Shown in pieces: positions 44,187 through 53,400 of a DNA stretch of 64,000 bases; position 1 is the stretch's first letter; every line of letters starts with the position of its first letter. Made by a program: the position numbers and the translations under genes. The stretch lies in NCBI GenBank assembly GCA_000514715.1, contig AZWL01000020.1, positions 1-64,000 of the forward strand. The letters run 5' to 3'. Source of the DNA: Streptomyces sp. CNH099. GTDB taxonomy: Bacteria > Actinomycetota > Actinomycetes > Streptomycetales > Streptomycetaceae. The notes under the pieces were generated by a model that worked only from the letters and a program-made list of their open reading frames with translations, was not told where the DNA came from and did not search any database.

Positions 44187-45263
44187 ATGTGGTGGGGGGT
44201 TGCCGCCGCGCTGCTGGCGAACGTCTTCATCAGCTGCGGGTTCGTGCTGGAGAAGCGGGCGCTGTCGGCGCTGCCCGAGCTGAACGTGAAGCGGCCGGCC
44301 CGGATGGTGCGGGTGCTGGCGTCGAGCCCGCTGTGGCTGGCGGGCTGCCTCAGCCTGGGGCTCGGCTTCGCCGCCCAGCTGCTCTGCTACCGCACGCTGC
44401 CGCTGGCCGCCGCGCAGGGGATCCTGGTCTCCGGTCTGGTGCTGCTGATCCTGCTGTCGTCGCGGTTCCTCGGCGAGCGGCTGAGCGCGCGCGAGCTGGC
44501 CGGGGTGGGCGCGATCCTGCTCTCGCTGGCGATGATCGTGCTGTCGCTGGACAGCGCGGCCGACACGGTCAGCAAGTCGGCGCCGGCCGGGCGGTTCCTG
44601 CTGGTCGCGCTGCCGTCGCTGGCCGCGGGGCTGTGGCTGTACCTGGCGGCGGAGCTGCGCTCGCGGCGGCGGCACCGGATCCCGACCACGGGCATCGCGT
44701 ACGGGGTCGGGGTGGGCTTCCTGTACGGGGTCAGCTCGCTGACCATCAAGGGCGTCTCGGGTCTGGTGTCGGGCTCGGACCCGCTCGGCACCGCGGGGGA
44801 CCTGCTGGCCTCGCCGTACCCGTACACGCTGCTGTTCACCGGGGCGGCGGGGCTGGTGATGTCGCAGGCGGCGCTGCAGCGCTGCCGGGCCTCGCTGATC
44901 GTGCCGGTGTGCACGACGGCGAACTGCCTGCACGCCGTCGCCGCGGGCACGTTCGTGTTCGGCGAGCCGCTGCCGCACGACACGCCGCGGCTGCTGCTGC
45001 GGCTGGGCGGGATCGCGCTGGCGGTCTCCGTGCTGCTGGCGCTGCCGCGGCACGACGAACCGGCCCCGGCCCCGGAGCCGGAACCGGAGCCCGGGGAGAC
45101 CCCCCTACGGGACGAGGCGCCGGAGCCCGACTCCGTACGCGCATCCGGGCCCGCGCCCGGATCCGCACCCGGATCCGCCGCCGGGCCCGGACCGCCGCGG
45201 CCGCCCGCCGCCCTGCCGCCCGCCCCCGTACCGACCCCCGACCGTGGAGGACCCGTCCCGTGA
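44187..45263 (+). CDS. DMT-superfamily (EamA-like) membrane protein
   Basis: A 358-residue protein with about nine or ten helices in residues 1-285 (LLANVFISCGFVLEKRAL; LAAAQGILVSGLVLLILLSS; LIVPVCTTANCLHAV) and a Pro/Glu-rich cytoplasmic tail of about 70 residues. Drug/metabolite transporter-type carriers move lipid-linked sugars or metabolites. In this block it could flip a glycolipid or export a product; not shown. It overlaps the next gene by GTGA at 45260. Confidence 0.8.
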   Translation: MWWGVAAALLANVFISCGFVLEKRALSALPELNVKRPARMVRVLASSPLWLAGCLSLGLGFAAQLLCYRTLPLAAAQGILVSGLVLLILLSSRFLGERLSARELAGVGAILLSLAMIVLSLDSAADTVSKSAPAGRFLLVALPSLAAGLWLYLAAELRSRRRHRIPTTGIAYGVGVGFLYGVSSLTIKGVSGLVSGSDPLGTAGDLLASPYPYTLLFTGAAGLVMSQAALQRCRASLIVPVCTTANCLHAVAAGTFVFGEPLPHDTPRLLLRLGGIALAVSVLLALPRHDEPAPAPEPEPEPGETPLRDEAPEPDSVRASGPAPGSAPGSAAGPGPPRPPAALPPAPVPTPDRGGPVP

Positions 45264-45475
45264 AGCCCGACGACCCGCTGCTGAAGATCCTCGTCTGCCC
45301 GCTCGACAAGGGCCCGCTGACCCTGCTCGACTCCGGCGACGCGCTGTACAACCCGCGGCTGCGGCGCCGCTATCCGGTGCGCGACGGGGTCCCGCAGCTG
45401 CTGCCGTCCTCCGGCGAGCCGGTGTCGGACGAGGAGCACGAGCGGATCACCGGCGGTCTGCAGCCCCAGCCTTAG
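45260..45475 (+). CDS. Trm112-family small protein
   Basis: A 71-residue protein with the Trm112 pattern LLKILVCPLDKGPL and RRYPVRDGVPQLLP. Family members partner and stabilise methyltransferases. Two methyltransferases lie in this block, so one may be its partner. GTG 45260 overlaps the transporter stop. Its last 29 bp overlap the 3' end of the convergent M23 gene. Confidence 0.8.
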   Translation: MKPDDPLLKILVCPLDKGPLTLLDSGDALYNPRLRRRYPVRDGVPQLLPSSGEPVSDEEHERITGGLQPQP

Positions 45476-46616
45476 GGTCCGCCCCCTTCTCCGTCTTCTT
45501 CGCCGTCTTCTTCTCCGGCCCCTTGCCGACGCGTACGCCCTTGGCGCGCAGCCAGGGCTCCGGGTCGACCCCCGAGCCGAACTGCGGCGTCACCCGCACC
45601 TCGAAGTGCAGGTGCGGGCCCGTGGAGTTGCCGGTGGTGCCGGCGAGCCCGAGGTGCCCGCCGGGGAAGACCCGTTCGCCGGGCCGCACGCGGACCTCGG
45701 AGAGGTGGGCGTAGAAGGTGTAGTAGCCGTCGTCGTGCAGGACGGTGACGGAGTTGCCGAAGGCGTCGTCGCAGCCGATCCCGTACACCACCCCGTAGCC
45801 CACGCTGCCCACCGGCCTGCCCTCGTCGACGGCGAAGTCCAGGCCGGTGTGGCGGGACGACCACATCCCGCCGGACTGGCCGAAGCGCGAGGTGAGGGTG
45901 TGCCCGGCGACCGGCGCCGTCCACCGGCGCCCCGCGAGCGCCTTGCCGTCCGCGCTGAGCGTCACGCCCTCGGCGCGCTCGCCGCGCGGGCAGTGGGCGC
46001 TGCGGGAGCGGGCGGCCTGTGCGGTCTGCAGCTTCTCCAGCCGGCCCTGGGCCCGCTCCAGCTTGCGCTCGATGACCCGCTTCACCCGCGCCTGCGTGCG
46101 CAGTTCGGTGCGCAGGTCGGCGAGCGCGACGGCGTGCCGGTCGCGTTCGGCCGCGAGCCGCCGCTCGGCCTGTTCGACGCGGTGGTAGAGGCCGGCCGCG
46201 GCCTGCTGGCCCTTGTCGAGCAGGAAGACCTTGTCGAGCAGCTCCTCGGGGGACCGGGAGAGCAGCAGCTGGGCGGTGGGGGCGAGGCCGCCGGACTGGT
46301 ACTGGCGGGCCGCGAGCTGGCCGATCCGGCCGCGCAGCACGACGAGCCTGCGGTGCTGGGCGCGGACGGCCCGGTGCAGCTTCGCGACCTTCGCGCGCTG
46401 CGCCGCGGACGCCCGGCGGGCGGCCTCGTAGCGCTCGGTGGCCGCGGCGGCGTCCCGGAACAGCCGGTCGACGGTGCCGCGGACCGCGCGCACCCCGGCC
46501 TTGCCGTCCATGCCCGGGTCGGGGCGGCCGGCGGCGAACGGGGCGCCGCCGGCCGGGACGGCGAGGGCGACGCACAGGACCGTGGCCGTTCCCGTTTGTG
46601 TGATAATTCGTCGCAT
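45447..46616 (-). CDS. Secreted M23-family peptidoglycan peptidase
   Basis: A 389-residue exported protein: signal peptide 1-30, a long coiled coil (about 45-205, rich in Arg/Ala/Leu heptads), then an M23 metallopeptidase with zinc ligands in SSRHTGLDFAV and GPHLHFEVRV. The tail is Lys-rich. Coiled coil plus M23 resembles EnvC/NlpD-type or secreted cell-wall hydrolases of actinobacteria. No ribosome site precedes the ATG, while TAACTT (46623-46628, minus strand) lies 6 nt upstream, so the mRNA may be leaderless. Confidence 0.9.
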   Translation of the reverse strand: MRRIITQTGTATVLCVALAVPAGGAPFAAGRPDPGMDGKAGVRAVRGTVDRLFRDAAAATERYEAARRASAAQRAKVAKLHRAVRAQHRRLVVLRGRIGQLAARQYQSGGLAPTAQLLLSRSPEELLDKVFLLDKGQQAAAGLYHRVEQAERRLAAERDRHAVALADLRTELRTQARVKRVIERKLERAQGRLEKLQTAQAARSRSAHCPRGERAEGVTLSADGKALAGRRWTAPVAGHTLTSRFGQSGGMWSSRHTGLDFAVDEGRPVGSVGYGVVYGIGCDDAFGNSVTVLHDDGYYTFYAHLSEVRVRPGERVFPGGHLGLAGTTGNSTGPHLHFEVRVTPQFGSGVDPEPWLRAKGVRVGKGPEKKTAKKTEKGADPKAGAADRR

Positions 46617-46737
46617 AGGACGAAGTTATCCGCGGTTGCGCGTGCCGAACCGCAGGAAACGCCGGGTACCGGTGTATATCGCCCGTCCGGCGCAGCCGCC
46701 CCCTCCCGCACCCCGCCCCCGCCCGGCCGCGGTGCGC

Positions 46738-46776
46738 CGCACCCCACCGGCCGGCGGCGCCGGCGGGCGGGGTGCG
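46738..46776 (-). terminator. Terminator of the sugar ABC operon
   Basis: CGCACCCC (46738-46745) and GGGGTGCG (46769-46776) with a GC-rich self-pairing loop (CCGGC/GCCGG). It lies 36 bp beyond the stop of the last permease gene. Confidence 0.55.
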
Positions 46777-46811
46777 GGTCAGGGTACGGCCGCGGCGGGC
46801 GGCCCGCGGGC

Positions 46812-47720
46812 CTACTTCACGGAGCCGGCCGTCAGCCCGGAGACGACGTGCCGCTCGATGAAGGCGAAGAGCACGACGACCGGGAGGATGGCGACCACCG
46901 AGGCCGCGAAGAGGTAATTCCATTCGACGGTGTAGTTGCCGATGAAGTTGTTGATGCCGACGGTCAGCGGCTGCTTCTCCGGCTCGGTCATCAGCGTCAG
47001 GCCCATCACGAACTCGTTCCACGTCGCGATGAACGTGAAGATGAGCGCGGTGACCACGCCGGGCATGGCCAGCGGCAGCGTCACCCGGAACAGCGCGCCG
47101 AACCGCCCGGTGCCGTCCACCATGGCCGCCTCCTCCAGCTCCGCCGGGATGGAGGAGATGTAGGCGGTGAGGATCCAGACCGCGAAGGCGAGGTTGAACG
47201 CGCCGTTGGCCAGGATCAGCGTCCAGGTGGAGTTCAGCATCTCCAACTGGTGGAACTGGCGGTAGAGGCCGATGAGCAGCGCGGTGGGCTGGAACATCTG
47301 GGTGACCAGCACCAGCAGCAGGAACGCCTTGCGCCCGCGGTAGCGCACCCGCGCGGTGTAGTAGGCGGCCGGGAGCGACACCAGCAGCACGAGCAGCGTG
47401 GCGCCGCCCGCGATCAGCAGGGTGACCTGCAGGTTGTCGCCGAGGGTGGACTCCTCCCAGACGTCGACGAGGTTCTTCCACTCGAAGGACGTGGGCAGGT
47501 ACGTGCGGTCGCGCAGCTCGTCGGCGGGCCGCAGCGCGGTGATGATCATCTCCAGGTACGGCGCGATGAAGATGACCGCCAGCATCCAGGCGCTCGCGGC
47601 GATGACGAGGGTGCGCGGCCCGTACTTCCTGCGCCGCTTGGCGGCGCCCTTGCCGCCGGCGTTCCCGGCCTTGTTGCCGGCAGGCCCGCCGGGTGTCCCT
47701 GAGGGCGCGGAGACCTTCAT
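46812..47720 (-). CDS. Carbohydrate ABC permease (MalG type)
   Basis: A 302-residue inner permease with six helices; the EAA loop reads EEAAMVDGTGRFGALFRVTLPLAMPG. The N-terminus is a Gly/Lys-rich cytoplasmic tail. It pairs with the MalF-type permease and overlaps it by ATGA. There is no ATPase gene, so it probably uses a shared MsiK-type ATPase, as known in Streptomyces. Confidence 0.93.
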   Translation of the reverse strand: MKVSAPSGTPGGPAGNKAGNAGGKGAAKRRRKYGPRTLVIAASAWMLAVIFIAPYLEMIITALRPADELRDRTYLPTSFEWKNLVDVWEESTLGDNLQVTLLIAGGATLLVLLVSLPAAYYTARVRYRGRKAFLLLVLVTQMFQPTALLIGLYRQFHQLEMLNSTWTLILANGAFNLAFAVWILTAYISSIPAELEEAAMVDGTGRFGALFRVTLPLAMPGVVTALIFTFIATWNEFVMGLTLMTEPEKQPLTVGINNFIGNYTVEWNYLFAASVVAILPVVVLFAFIERHVVSGLTAGSVK

Positions 47721-48670
47721 GCGTCCTCCTTGTTCCAGCGGCTGACCTTGAGGAAGATCAGGACGAGTACGACGACCATCGCGAAGTTGACCACGGACAT
47801 CGCGGCGGACTCGCCGATGTCGGTGCTCTTGAGCTGGTACATGAACACCGTGGTCGTGGCGGTGTCGCTACCGGGCCCGCCCTGCGTCATGCCCCAGATG
47901 ATGGGGAACGAGTTGAAGACGTTGATGAGGTTGATGACGAAGCCGACGAGGAACGCCGGCCGCAGCAGCGGCACGGTCACCCGCCAGTAGGTCTGGCGGG
48001 CGCCGGCGCCGTCGATGCGCGCGGCCTCGTACACCTCGTGCGGGATGGTCTGCAGCCCGGCCAGCAGCGTGTACGTGGTGAACGGCAGCGAGACGAAGAC
48101 CGCGACGAACATCATCCACGGCCAGGCGGTCGCGGGGTCGCCGAGCCAGTCCTTCGGCCCGTCGATCAGACCGAGGTCGGTCATCAGGGTGTTGAGCACG
48201 CCGGCGGTCTGGTCGAGCATCCAGCGGAAGCCGATGGCGGTCATCAGCACGGAGGCGGCCCACGGCGCGATGAGCGCCCAGCGGGTGACGGTCCGGCCCG
48301 GGAAGGGCTTGTTGAACAGCTGGGCGAGGCCGAGGGAGACAAGCATGGTGACGCCGACGACGGCGACGGTCCATACCACTGTCATCGTCAGCACGCTGCC
48401 GAAGCCGGACTCGTCGAAGAGCTGGCGGTACTTCTCGGTGCCGGCCGAGCCGCGGACGAAGCCGCTGATGCTGACGTTGAGGAACGAGGTGCGGATCAGC
48501 TCGTAGATGGGCCACAGGACCACCACGACGATCAGCAGGACGGCGGGGCCGATCCAGGGCAGCGGGCCGAGCCGGGCGATGCCGCCGCGACGGCGGCGCT
48601 GCGGCCCGGTCTTCCGCCCGCCGGGCCCGGGGCCGGTACCGGCCGCGGGCTCCTTGACCGTGACGGGCAC
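47717..48670 (-). CDS. Carbohydrate ABC permease (MalF type)
   Basis: A 317-residue permease with about six helices; the EAA loop reads YEAARIDGAGARQTYWRVTVPLLRP. I start at GTG 48670, 7 nt after AGGAG; a GTG-free longer frame runs to 48709. The 198-bp gap to the binding-protein gene contains a very stable hairpin, so permease output is likely lower than binding-protein output. Confidence 0.92.
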   Translation of the reverse strand: MPVTVKEPAAGTGPGPGGRKTGPQRRRRGGIARLGPLPWIGPAVLLIVVVVLWPIYELIRTSFLNVSISGFVRGSAGTEKYRQLFDESGFGSVLTMTVVWTVAVVGVTMLVSLGLAQLFNKPFPGRTVTRWALIAPWAASVLMTAIGFRWMLDQTAGVLNTLMTDLGLIDGPKDWLGDPATAWPWMMFVAVFVSLPFTTYTLLAGLQTIPHEVYEAARIDGAGARQTYWRVTVPLLRPAFLVGFVINLINVFNSFPIIWGMTQGGPGSDTATTTVFMYQLKSTDIGESAAMSVVNFAMVVVLVLIFLKVSRWNKEDA

Positions 48671-48796
48671 GGGGGGACTCCTTGCGTACGGCGGCTGAGG
48701 GGACCGCACTCGGGCTACGGGGGGCGCGGCGGCGCGCGGGGTGCGCGCGCCGTGCCGCGGGCACGGGGCGCCGAGGTGCCGGCGCGGTGCGGGACG

Positions 48797-48829
48797 GGGC
48801 GGGCCGCCGCGCGCCGCGGCGGCCCGCCC
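48797..48829 (-). terminator. Attenuating hairpin between binding protein and permeases
   Basis: GGGCGGGCCGCCGC (48797-48810), loop GCGCC, GCGGCGGCCCGCCC (48816-48829): a perfect 14-bp all-GC stem, 40 bp after the binding-protein stop. It is well placed to stop or stabilise part of the transcript. Confidence 0.75.
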
Positions 48830-48868
48830 GGTACGGTCACCGGGGCCGGTCGGAACCCGTGCCGGGGG

Positions 48869-50140
48869 TCACTCGCCCATGTCGGCGGCGGTGTCCTCGG
48901 CCTTCTGCTGCAGTTCGCCCAGGACGTCGCCCGGGTCGTCGGACACGGCCTTGCCGCCCGACTTCTTGATCTCCGCGGAGACCACGTCCCAGCTGGTGTT
49001 GCCCAGCGGGTAGAACTCGGCGGACGGCAGCACCTCGAAGAACGGCTCCAGGTCCTTGTGCTTGCCGTTCGACTGCATCTCCTCAAGGGTGTCGGTGGTC
49101 ACCGGCATGAGGTTGTACATCTCGTCGAACTTCAGCGTGTTCTCCTTGGCGTACGCGAAGTCCAGGAACTTCTTGATCTCCTCCTGCTTGCCGCCGTCCT
49201 TGAACGCCATCATCCAGTCGGCGACGCCGAGGGTGGAGTCCAGCGGGCCGTCCTTGCCGGGGATCGGGGCGACCTCGTAGTCGACGCCGCCGTCCTTGGC
49301 CATCTGGATGAGGGTCGGGTGGCCGTTGAGCATGCCCACCTTGCCGGCGGCGAAGTCGGCGAAGGCCGTCTTGCGGTCGGTGGTGGCGGGGTTGTCGTAG
49401 GTCAGGCCGGGGTCGACCAGGTTCTCCCGCAGCCACTCGAACGTCTCGACGTTCTGCTCGCTGTCGATGGTGTAGTTGCCCTCGGCGTCGGTGTAGCCGC
49501 CGCCGTTGCCCAACTCCCAGATCATCGACTCGCCCTGGGCCTCCTCCGGGCCGAGCGGCAGCGCGTAGGGGATCTCGGCGGCCTTCTCGTCCTTGATCTT
49601 CTGGGCCGCGGCGGCGACGTCGTCCCAGGTCTGCGGGACGTCCACGCCGGCCTTGTCGAGGACTTCCTTGTTGTAGAACATCAGCCGCGCCGAGGAGACG
49701 AACGGGATGCCGTACTGGGTGCCGTCGACCTCGCCCGCCTTGGCGAACGACTCGATGAGGTTCGACTTCGTCTTCGGCGAGAGCACCTCGTCGGCCTCGT
49801 ACAGCAGGTCGTCGGCGACCTTGTCCGCGTAGCCGCCGGTCTGCAGGATGTCCGGGACGTTCCCGCCCTGGATCATCGTCTTGACCTTGGTGTCGATGTC
49901 GTTCCAGTTGATCACCTGGACATCGACCTTGATGTCCTCGTTCTTCGCCTCGAAGCGCTTGACGACGTCGTCCCAGTAGACCTTGGACGCGTTCGACGCC
50001 TTGTCGCCGTAGTCAGCCGCAACCAGCTTGATGGTGGTCGTGCCGTCTTCCGAACCGCCCCCGTCGTCACCGCATGCCGCAAGCCCCAGTACCAGCGCAG
50101 AGGCCGCTGCGCCGGCACTGATCAACCGTACTGTCCTCAC
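48869..50140 (-). CDS. Sugar-binding lipoprotein of an ABC importer
   Basis: A 423-residue family 1 solute-binding protein with lipid anchor Cys23 (LGLAACGDD). Motifs: FEAKNEDIKVDVQVINW, GGNVPDILQTGG, QYGIPFVSSARLMFYNKEVLDKAG, and AAGKVGMLNGHPTLI. The GTG start has AGGGG 7 nt upstream. First gene of the operon with the two permeases; substrate probably an oligosaccharide, not identifiable. Three phased repeats (50275-50303) lie in its upstream region. Confidence 0.92.
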   Translation of the reverse strand: MRTVRLISAGAAASALVLGLAACGDDGGGSEDGTTTIKLVAADYGDKASNASKVYWDDVVKRFEAKNEDIKVDVQVINWNDIDTKVKTMIQGGNVPDILQTGGYADKVADDLLYEADEVLSPKTKSNLIESFAKAGEVDGTQYGIPFVSSARLMFYNKEVLDKAGVDVPQTWDDVAAAAQKIKDEKAAEIPYALPLGPEEAQGESMIWELGNGGGYTDAEGNYTIDSEQNVETFEWLRENLVDPGLTYDNPATTDRKTAFADFAAGKVGMLNGHPTLIQMAKDGGVDYEVAPIPGKDGPLDSTLGVADWMMAFKDGGKQEEIKKFLDFAYAKENTLKFDEMYNLMPVTTDTLEEMQSNGKHKDLEPFFEVLPSAEFYPLGNTSWDVVSAEIKKSGGKAVSDDPGDVLGELQQKAEDTAADMGE

Positions 50141-50274
50141 TGTTGAACCCCTTTGTCCTCGGCGCTGGTTTACGACCAGATGAAGATCATCCAGCGTGCG
50201 CTGGGCGTCAGCCTACCGACGGGCGCCTCTCCCGAACAGGTCTAGGCCACTGCCGTGACCTGGCTGCAATCAGG

Positions 50275-50303
50275 CGCTTCCGAACGCTTCCGTTCCGCTT
50301 CTG
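50275..50303. promoter_or_regulatory. Three helically phased repeats
   Basis: CGCTTCCG at 50275-50282 and 50285-50292 and CGCTTCTG at 50296-50303: spacing of 10 and 11 bp places all three on one face of the helix. It could bind an oligomeric regulator of the ABC importer or the nar operon. Confidence 0.5.
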
Positions 50304-50330
50304 ACGGTCACGCACGGTAGTCACCCGGAC

Positions 50331-50372
50331 GGGCCTTCCGGCCGTGTCCTGGGGCCGGCCGGCCCTTAGCGT
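50331..50372 (+). promoter_or_regulatory. Putative nar promoter with GGCC palindromes
   Basis: TAGCGT (50367-50372) is a consensus -10 without a matching -35, suggesting an activated promoter. GGCC-TTCC-GGCC (50332-50343) lies at about -40 and the perfect palindrome GGGCCGGCCGGCCC (50352-50365) is directly before the -10. A response regulator of oxygen or nitrate would fit; the binder is not identified. Confidence 0.45.
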
Positions 50373-50449
50373 GGCTCGTGCGGCGCAGGCAGGGTGGCCA
50401 CCGTCAACCCATCCCCACCGCTGCAGAACGCGAGAGAGCCGAGGTACCC

Positions 50450-53400
50450 GTGGCCGGAATCGACGGTGCCGCCACCGACCTGCTGCTGCGTACGGGCCGA
50501 TGGTTCACCCGCGGCACGGTCTCACCCGACCTACGTACGGTGACGAGGACGGGTGGCAGGTCAGGCGACGTCTTCTACCGCGACCGGTGGAGCCACGACA
50601 AGGTGGTCCACTCCACTCACGGGGTGAACTGCACCGGCTCGTGCCGCTGGAAGGTCTACGTCAAGGACGGGATCATCACCTGGGAGACCCAGGAGACCGA
50701 CTACCCGTCGGTCGGCCCCGACCGCCCCGAGTACGAGCCGCGCGGCTGCCCCCGCGGCGCCGCCTTCTCCTGGTACACCTACTCCCCCACCCGTCTCCGC
50801 TACCCCTACGTCCGCGGCGTGCTGCTGGAGCACTACCGCGAGGCGAAGCGGCGCCTGGGCGACCCGGTGCTGGCGTGGGCCGAGATCACCGGCGACCCGG
50901 TGCGCCGCCGCCGCTACCAGCGCGCCCGCGGCAAGGGCGGGTTCGTCCGGACCTCCTGGGACGAGGCTGTGGAACTGGTCGCCGCCGCGCACGTGCACAC
51001 CGTCAAGCGGTACGGCCCGGACCGGATCGCCGGCTTCTCCCCGATCCCGGCGATGTCGATGGTCTCGCACGCCGCCGGGGCCCGCTTCCACTCCCTCATC
51101 GGCGCCCCGATGCTCTCCTTCTACGACTGGTACGCCGACCTGCCGGTGGCCTCCCCTCAGGTCTTCGGCGACCAGACCGACGTGCCGGAGTCCGGCGACT
51201 GGTGGGACGCCGCGTACCTGATCATGTGGGGCTCCAACGTCCCCGTGACCCGCACCCCGGACGCGCACTGGATGGCCGAGGCCCGCTACCGCGGCCAGAA
51301 GGTCGTGGTCGTCGCCCCCGACTACGCCGACAACGCCAAGTTCGCCGACGAGTGGCTCCATCCGCACCCCGGCACCGACGGCGCGCTGGCCATGGCGATG
51401 GGGCACGTGATCCTCAAGGAGTGCTTCGTCGAGAAGCAGGTGCCCTTCTTCACCGACTACGTGCGCCGCTACACCGACCTGCCGTTCCTCGTCACCCTCC
51501 ACGAGCACGACGGGGCGTACGTGCCGGGGAAGTTCCTGCGCGCCGCCGACCTGGCGGGCCGTCCGGAAGCGGCGGCCGAGGGCGCGGAGTGGCAGACGGT
51601 GATGATGGACGAGACCACCGGCGACACCGTCGTGCCGGGGGGCTCGCTCGGCTTCCGCTGGACCGAGTCGGGCAAGGGCAGGTGGAACCTGGATCTCGGC
51701 ACAACGGTTCCCCGGCTCAGCATGTCCGACGCACGGGGTGCCGAGCCCGCCGAGGTGCTGCTGCCCCGCTTCGACACCGACGGCGGCGCACACGGCCAGG
51801 GCCGCGGCGAGTCCGTTGCCCGCGGCGTGCCGGCGGTGCGGCTCCCGGGCGGCCGTCTGGTCACCACGGTCTTCGACCTGCTGCTCGCCCAGTACGGGGT
51901 CGGGCGCCCGGGGCTGCCGGGCAGTTGGCCCGAAGGGTACGATGACGCCGCGCAGCCCGCGACGCCGGCGTGGCAGGAGGTGCACACCTCGGTGCCCGCC
52001 GCCCGGTGCGTGCGCATCGCCCGGGAGTTCGCCCGTACCGCCGAGGCCTCCCGCGGGCGGTGCATGATCCTCATGGGCGCCGGCACGAACCACTGGTTCC
52101 ACTCCGAGACCATCTACCGCGCCTTCCTCGCCCTGCTGCAGCTCACCGGCTGCCAGGGCGTGAACGGCGGCGGCTGGGCGCACTACGTCGGCCAGGAGAA
52201 GTGCCGCCCCGCGACCGGCTGGGCGACGCTGGCCTCGGCGAGCGACTGGTCCCGGCCGCCGCGGCAGATGATCGGCACCGCGTTCTGGTTCCTCCACACC
52301 GACCAGTGGCGCTACGACCACTTCCGCGCCGACGTCCTCGCCTCCCCGCTCGGCCGCGGCGACTTCGCGGGCATGACCGGCGCCGACTGCCTGGCCGCCG
52401 CGACCCGGGCCGGCTGGATGCCCTCGTACCCGACCTTCGACCGCAACCCGCTGGACCTGCCCGAGGACGCCGAAGCCGCCGGTAAGGACCCGGTGGCGTA
52501 CGCCGTGGACGAACTGCGCGCCGGCCGGCTCGGCTTCGCCTGCGAGGACCCCGACGCCGAGGCGAACTGGCCGCGCATCGTCACCCTCTGGCGCGCCAAC
52601 CTGCTCGGCTCCTCCGCCAAGGGCGCCGAGTACTTCCAGCGCCACCTGCTCGGCACCCACTCCTCGCTGCGCGCCGCCGAGGCCCCGCCCGGGGTCCGCC
52701 CGCGCGACGTCCGCTGGCGGGACGAGCCGCCGGAGGGCAAGCTCGACCTGCTGCTGAGCCTGGACTTCCGGATGACGTCCTCGACGCTGCTGTCGGACGT
52801 GGTACTGCCGGCGGCCACCTGGTACGAGAAGCACGACCTGTCCGCCACGGACATGCACCCCTACGTCCACTCCTTCACCCCCGCGGTGAACCCTCCGTGG
52901 CAGGCGCGGAGCGACTTCGACGCCTTCCAGGCCATCGCCCGGCGCTTCAGCGAGCTGGCCCGCGACCACCTCGGCGTCCGCCGCGACCTCGTCGCCACCG
53001 CACTGCAGCACGACACCCCCGGCGAGACCGCCCAGCCCGGCGGCACGGCACCGGACTGGCGGCGCGGCGACTGCGAGCCGGTGCCGGGGAAGACGATGCC
53101 GCAGCTGACGGTGGTGGAGCGGGACTACGCCGCCGTCGCGGACAAGATGACCACGCTCGGCCCGCTCGCCGAACGGCTCGGCCTGCCCGCCAAGGGCATC
53201 GCGCTGCGGCCCGACCGGGAGGTCGAACTCCTCGGTGCGCTCGGCGGCACCCGGGACGGCGGCCCGGCGGACGGCCGCCCGCTGCTGGACACGGCGGTCA
53301 GGTGGGCCGACGCCATCCTCGCGCTCTCCGGCACCACCAACGGCCGGCTCGCCGTCCAGGGCTTCCGCACGCTGACGGAGCGCACCGGGCAGGAGATGGC

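Larger units (their letters stand above)
50141..50449. other. Divergent regulatory region, ABC importer and nar operon
   Basis: 309 bp with no gene. It holds the three CGCTTCCG-like repeats (50275-50303), two GGCC palindromes (50331-50365) and a TAGCGT -10 candidate for narG, each listed separately. Confidence 0.6.
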
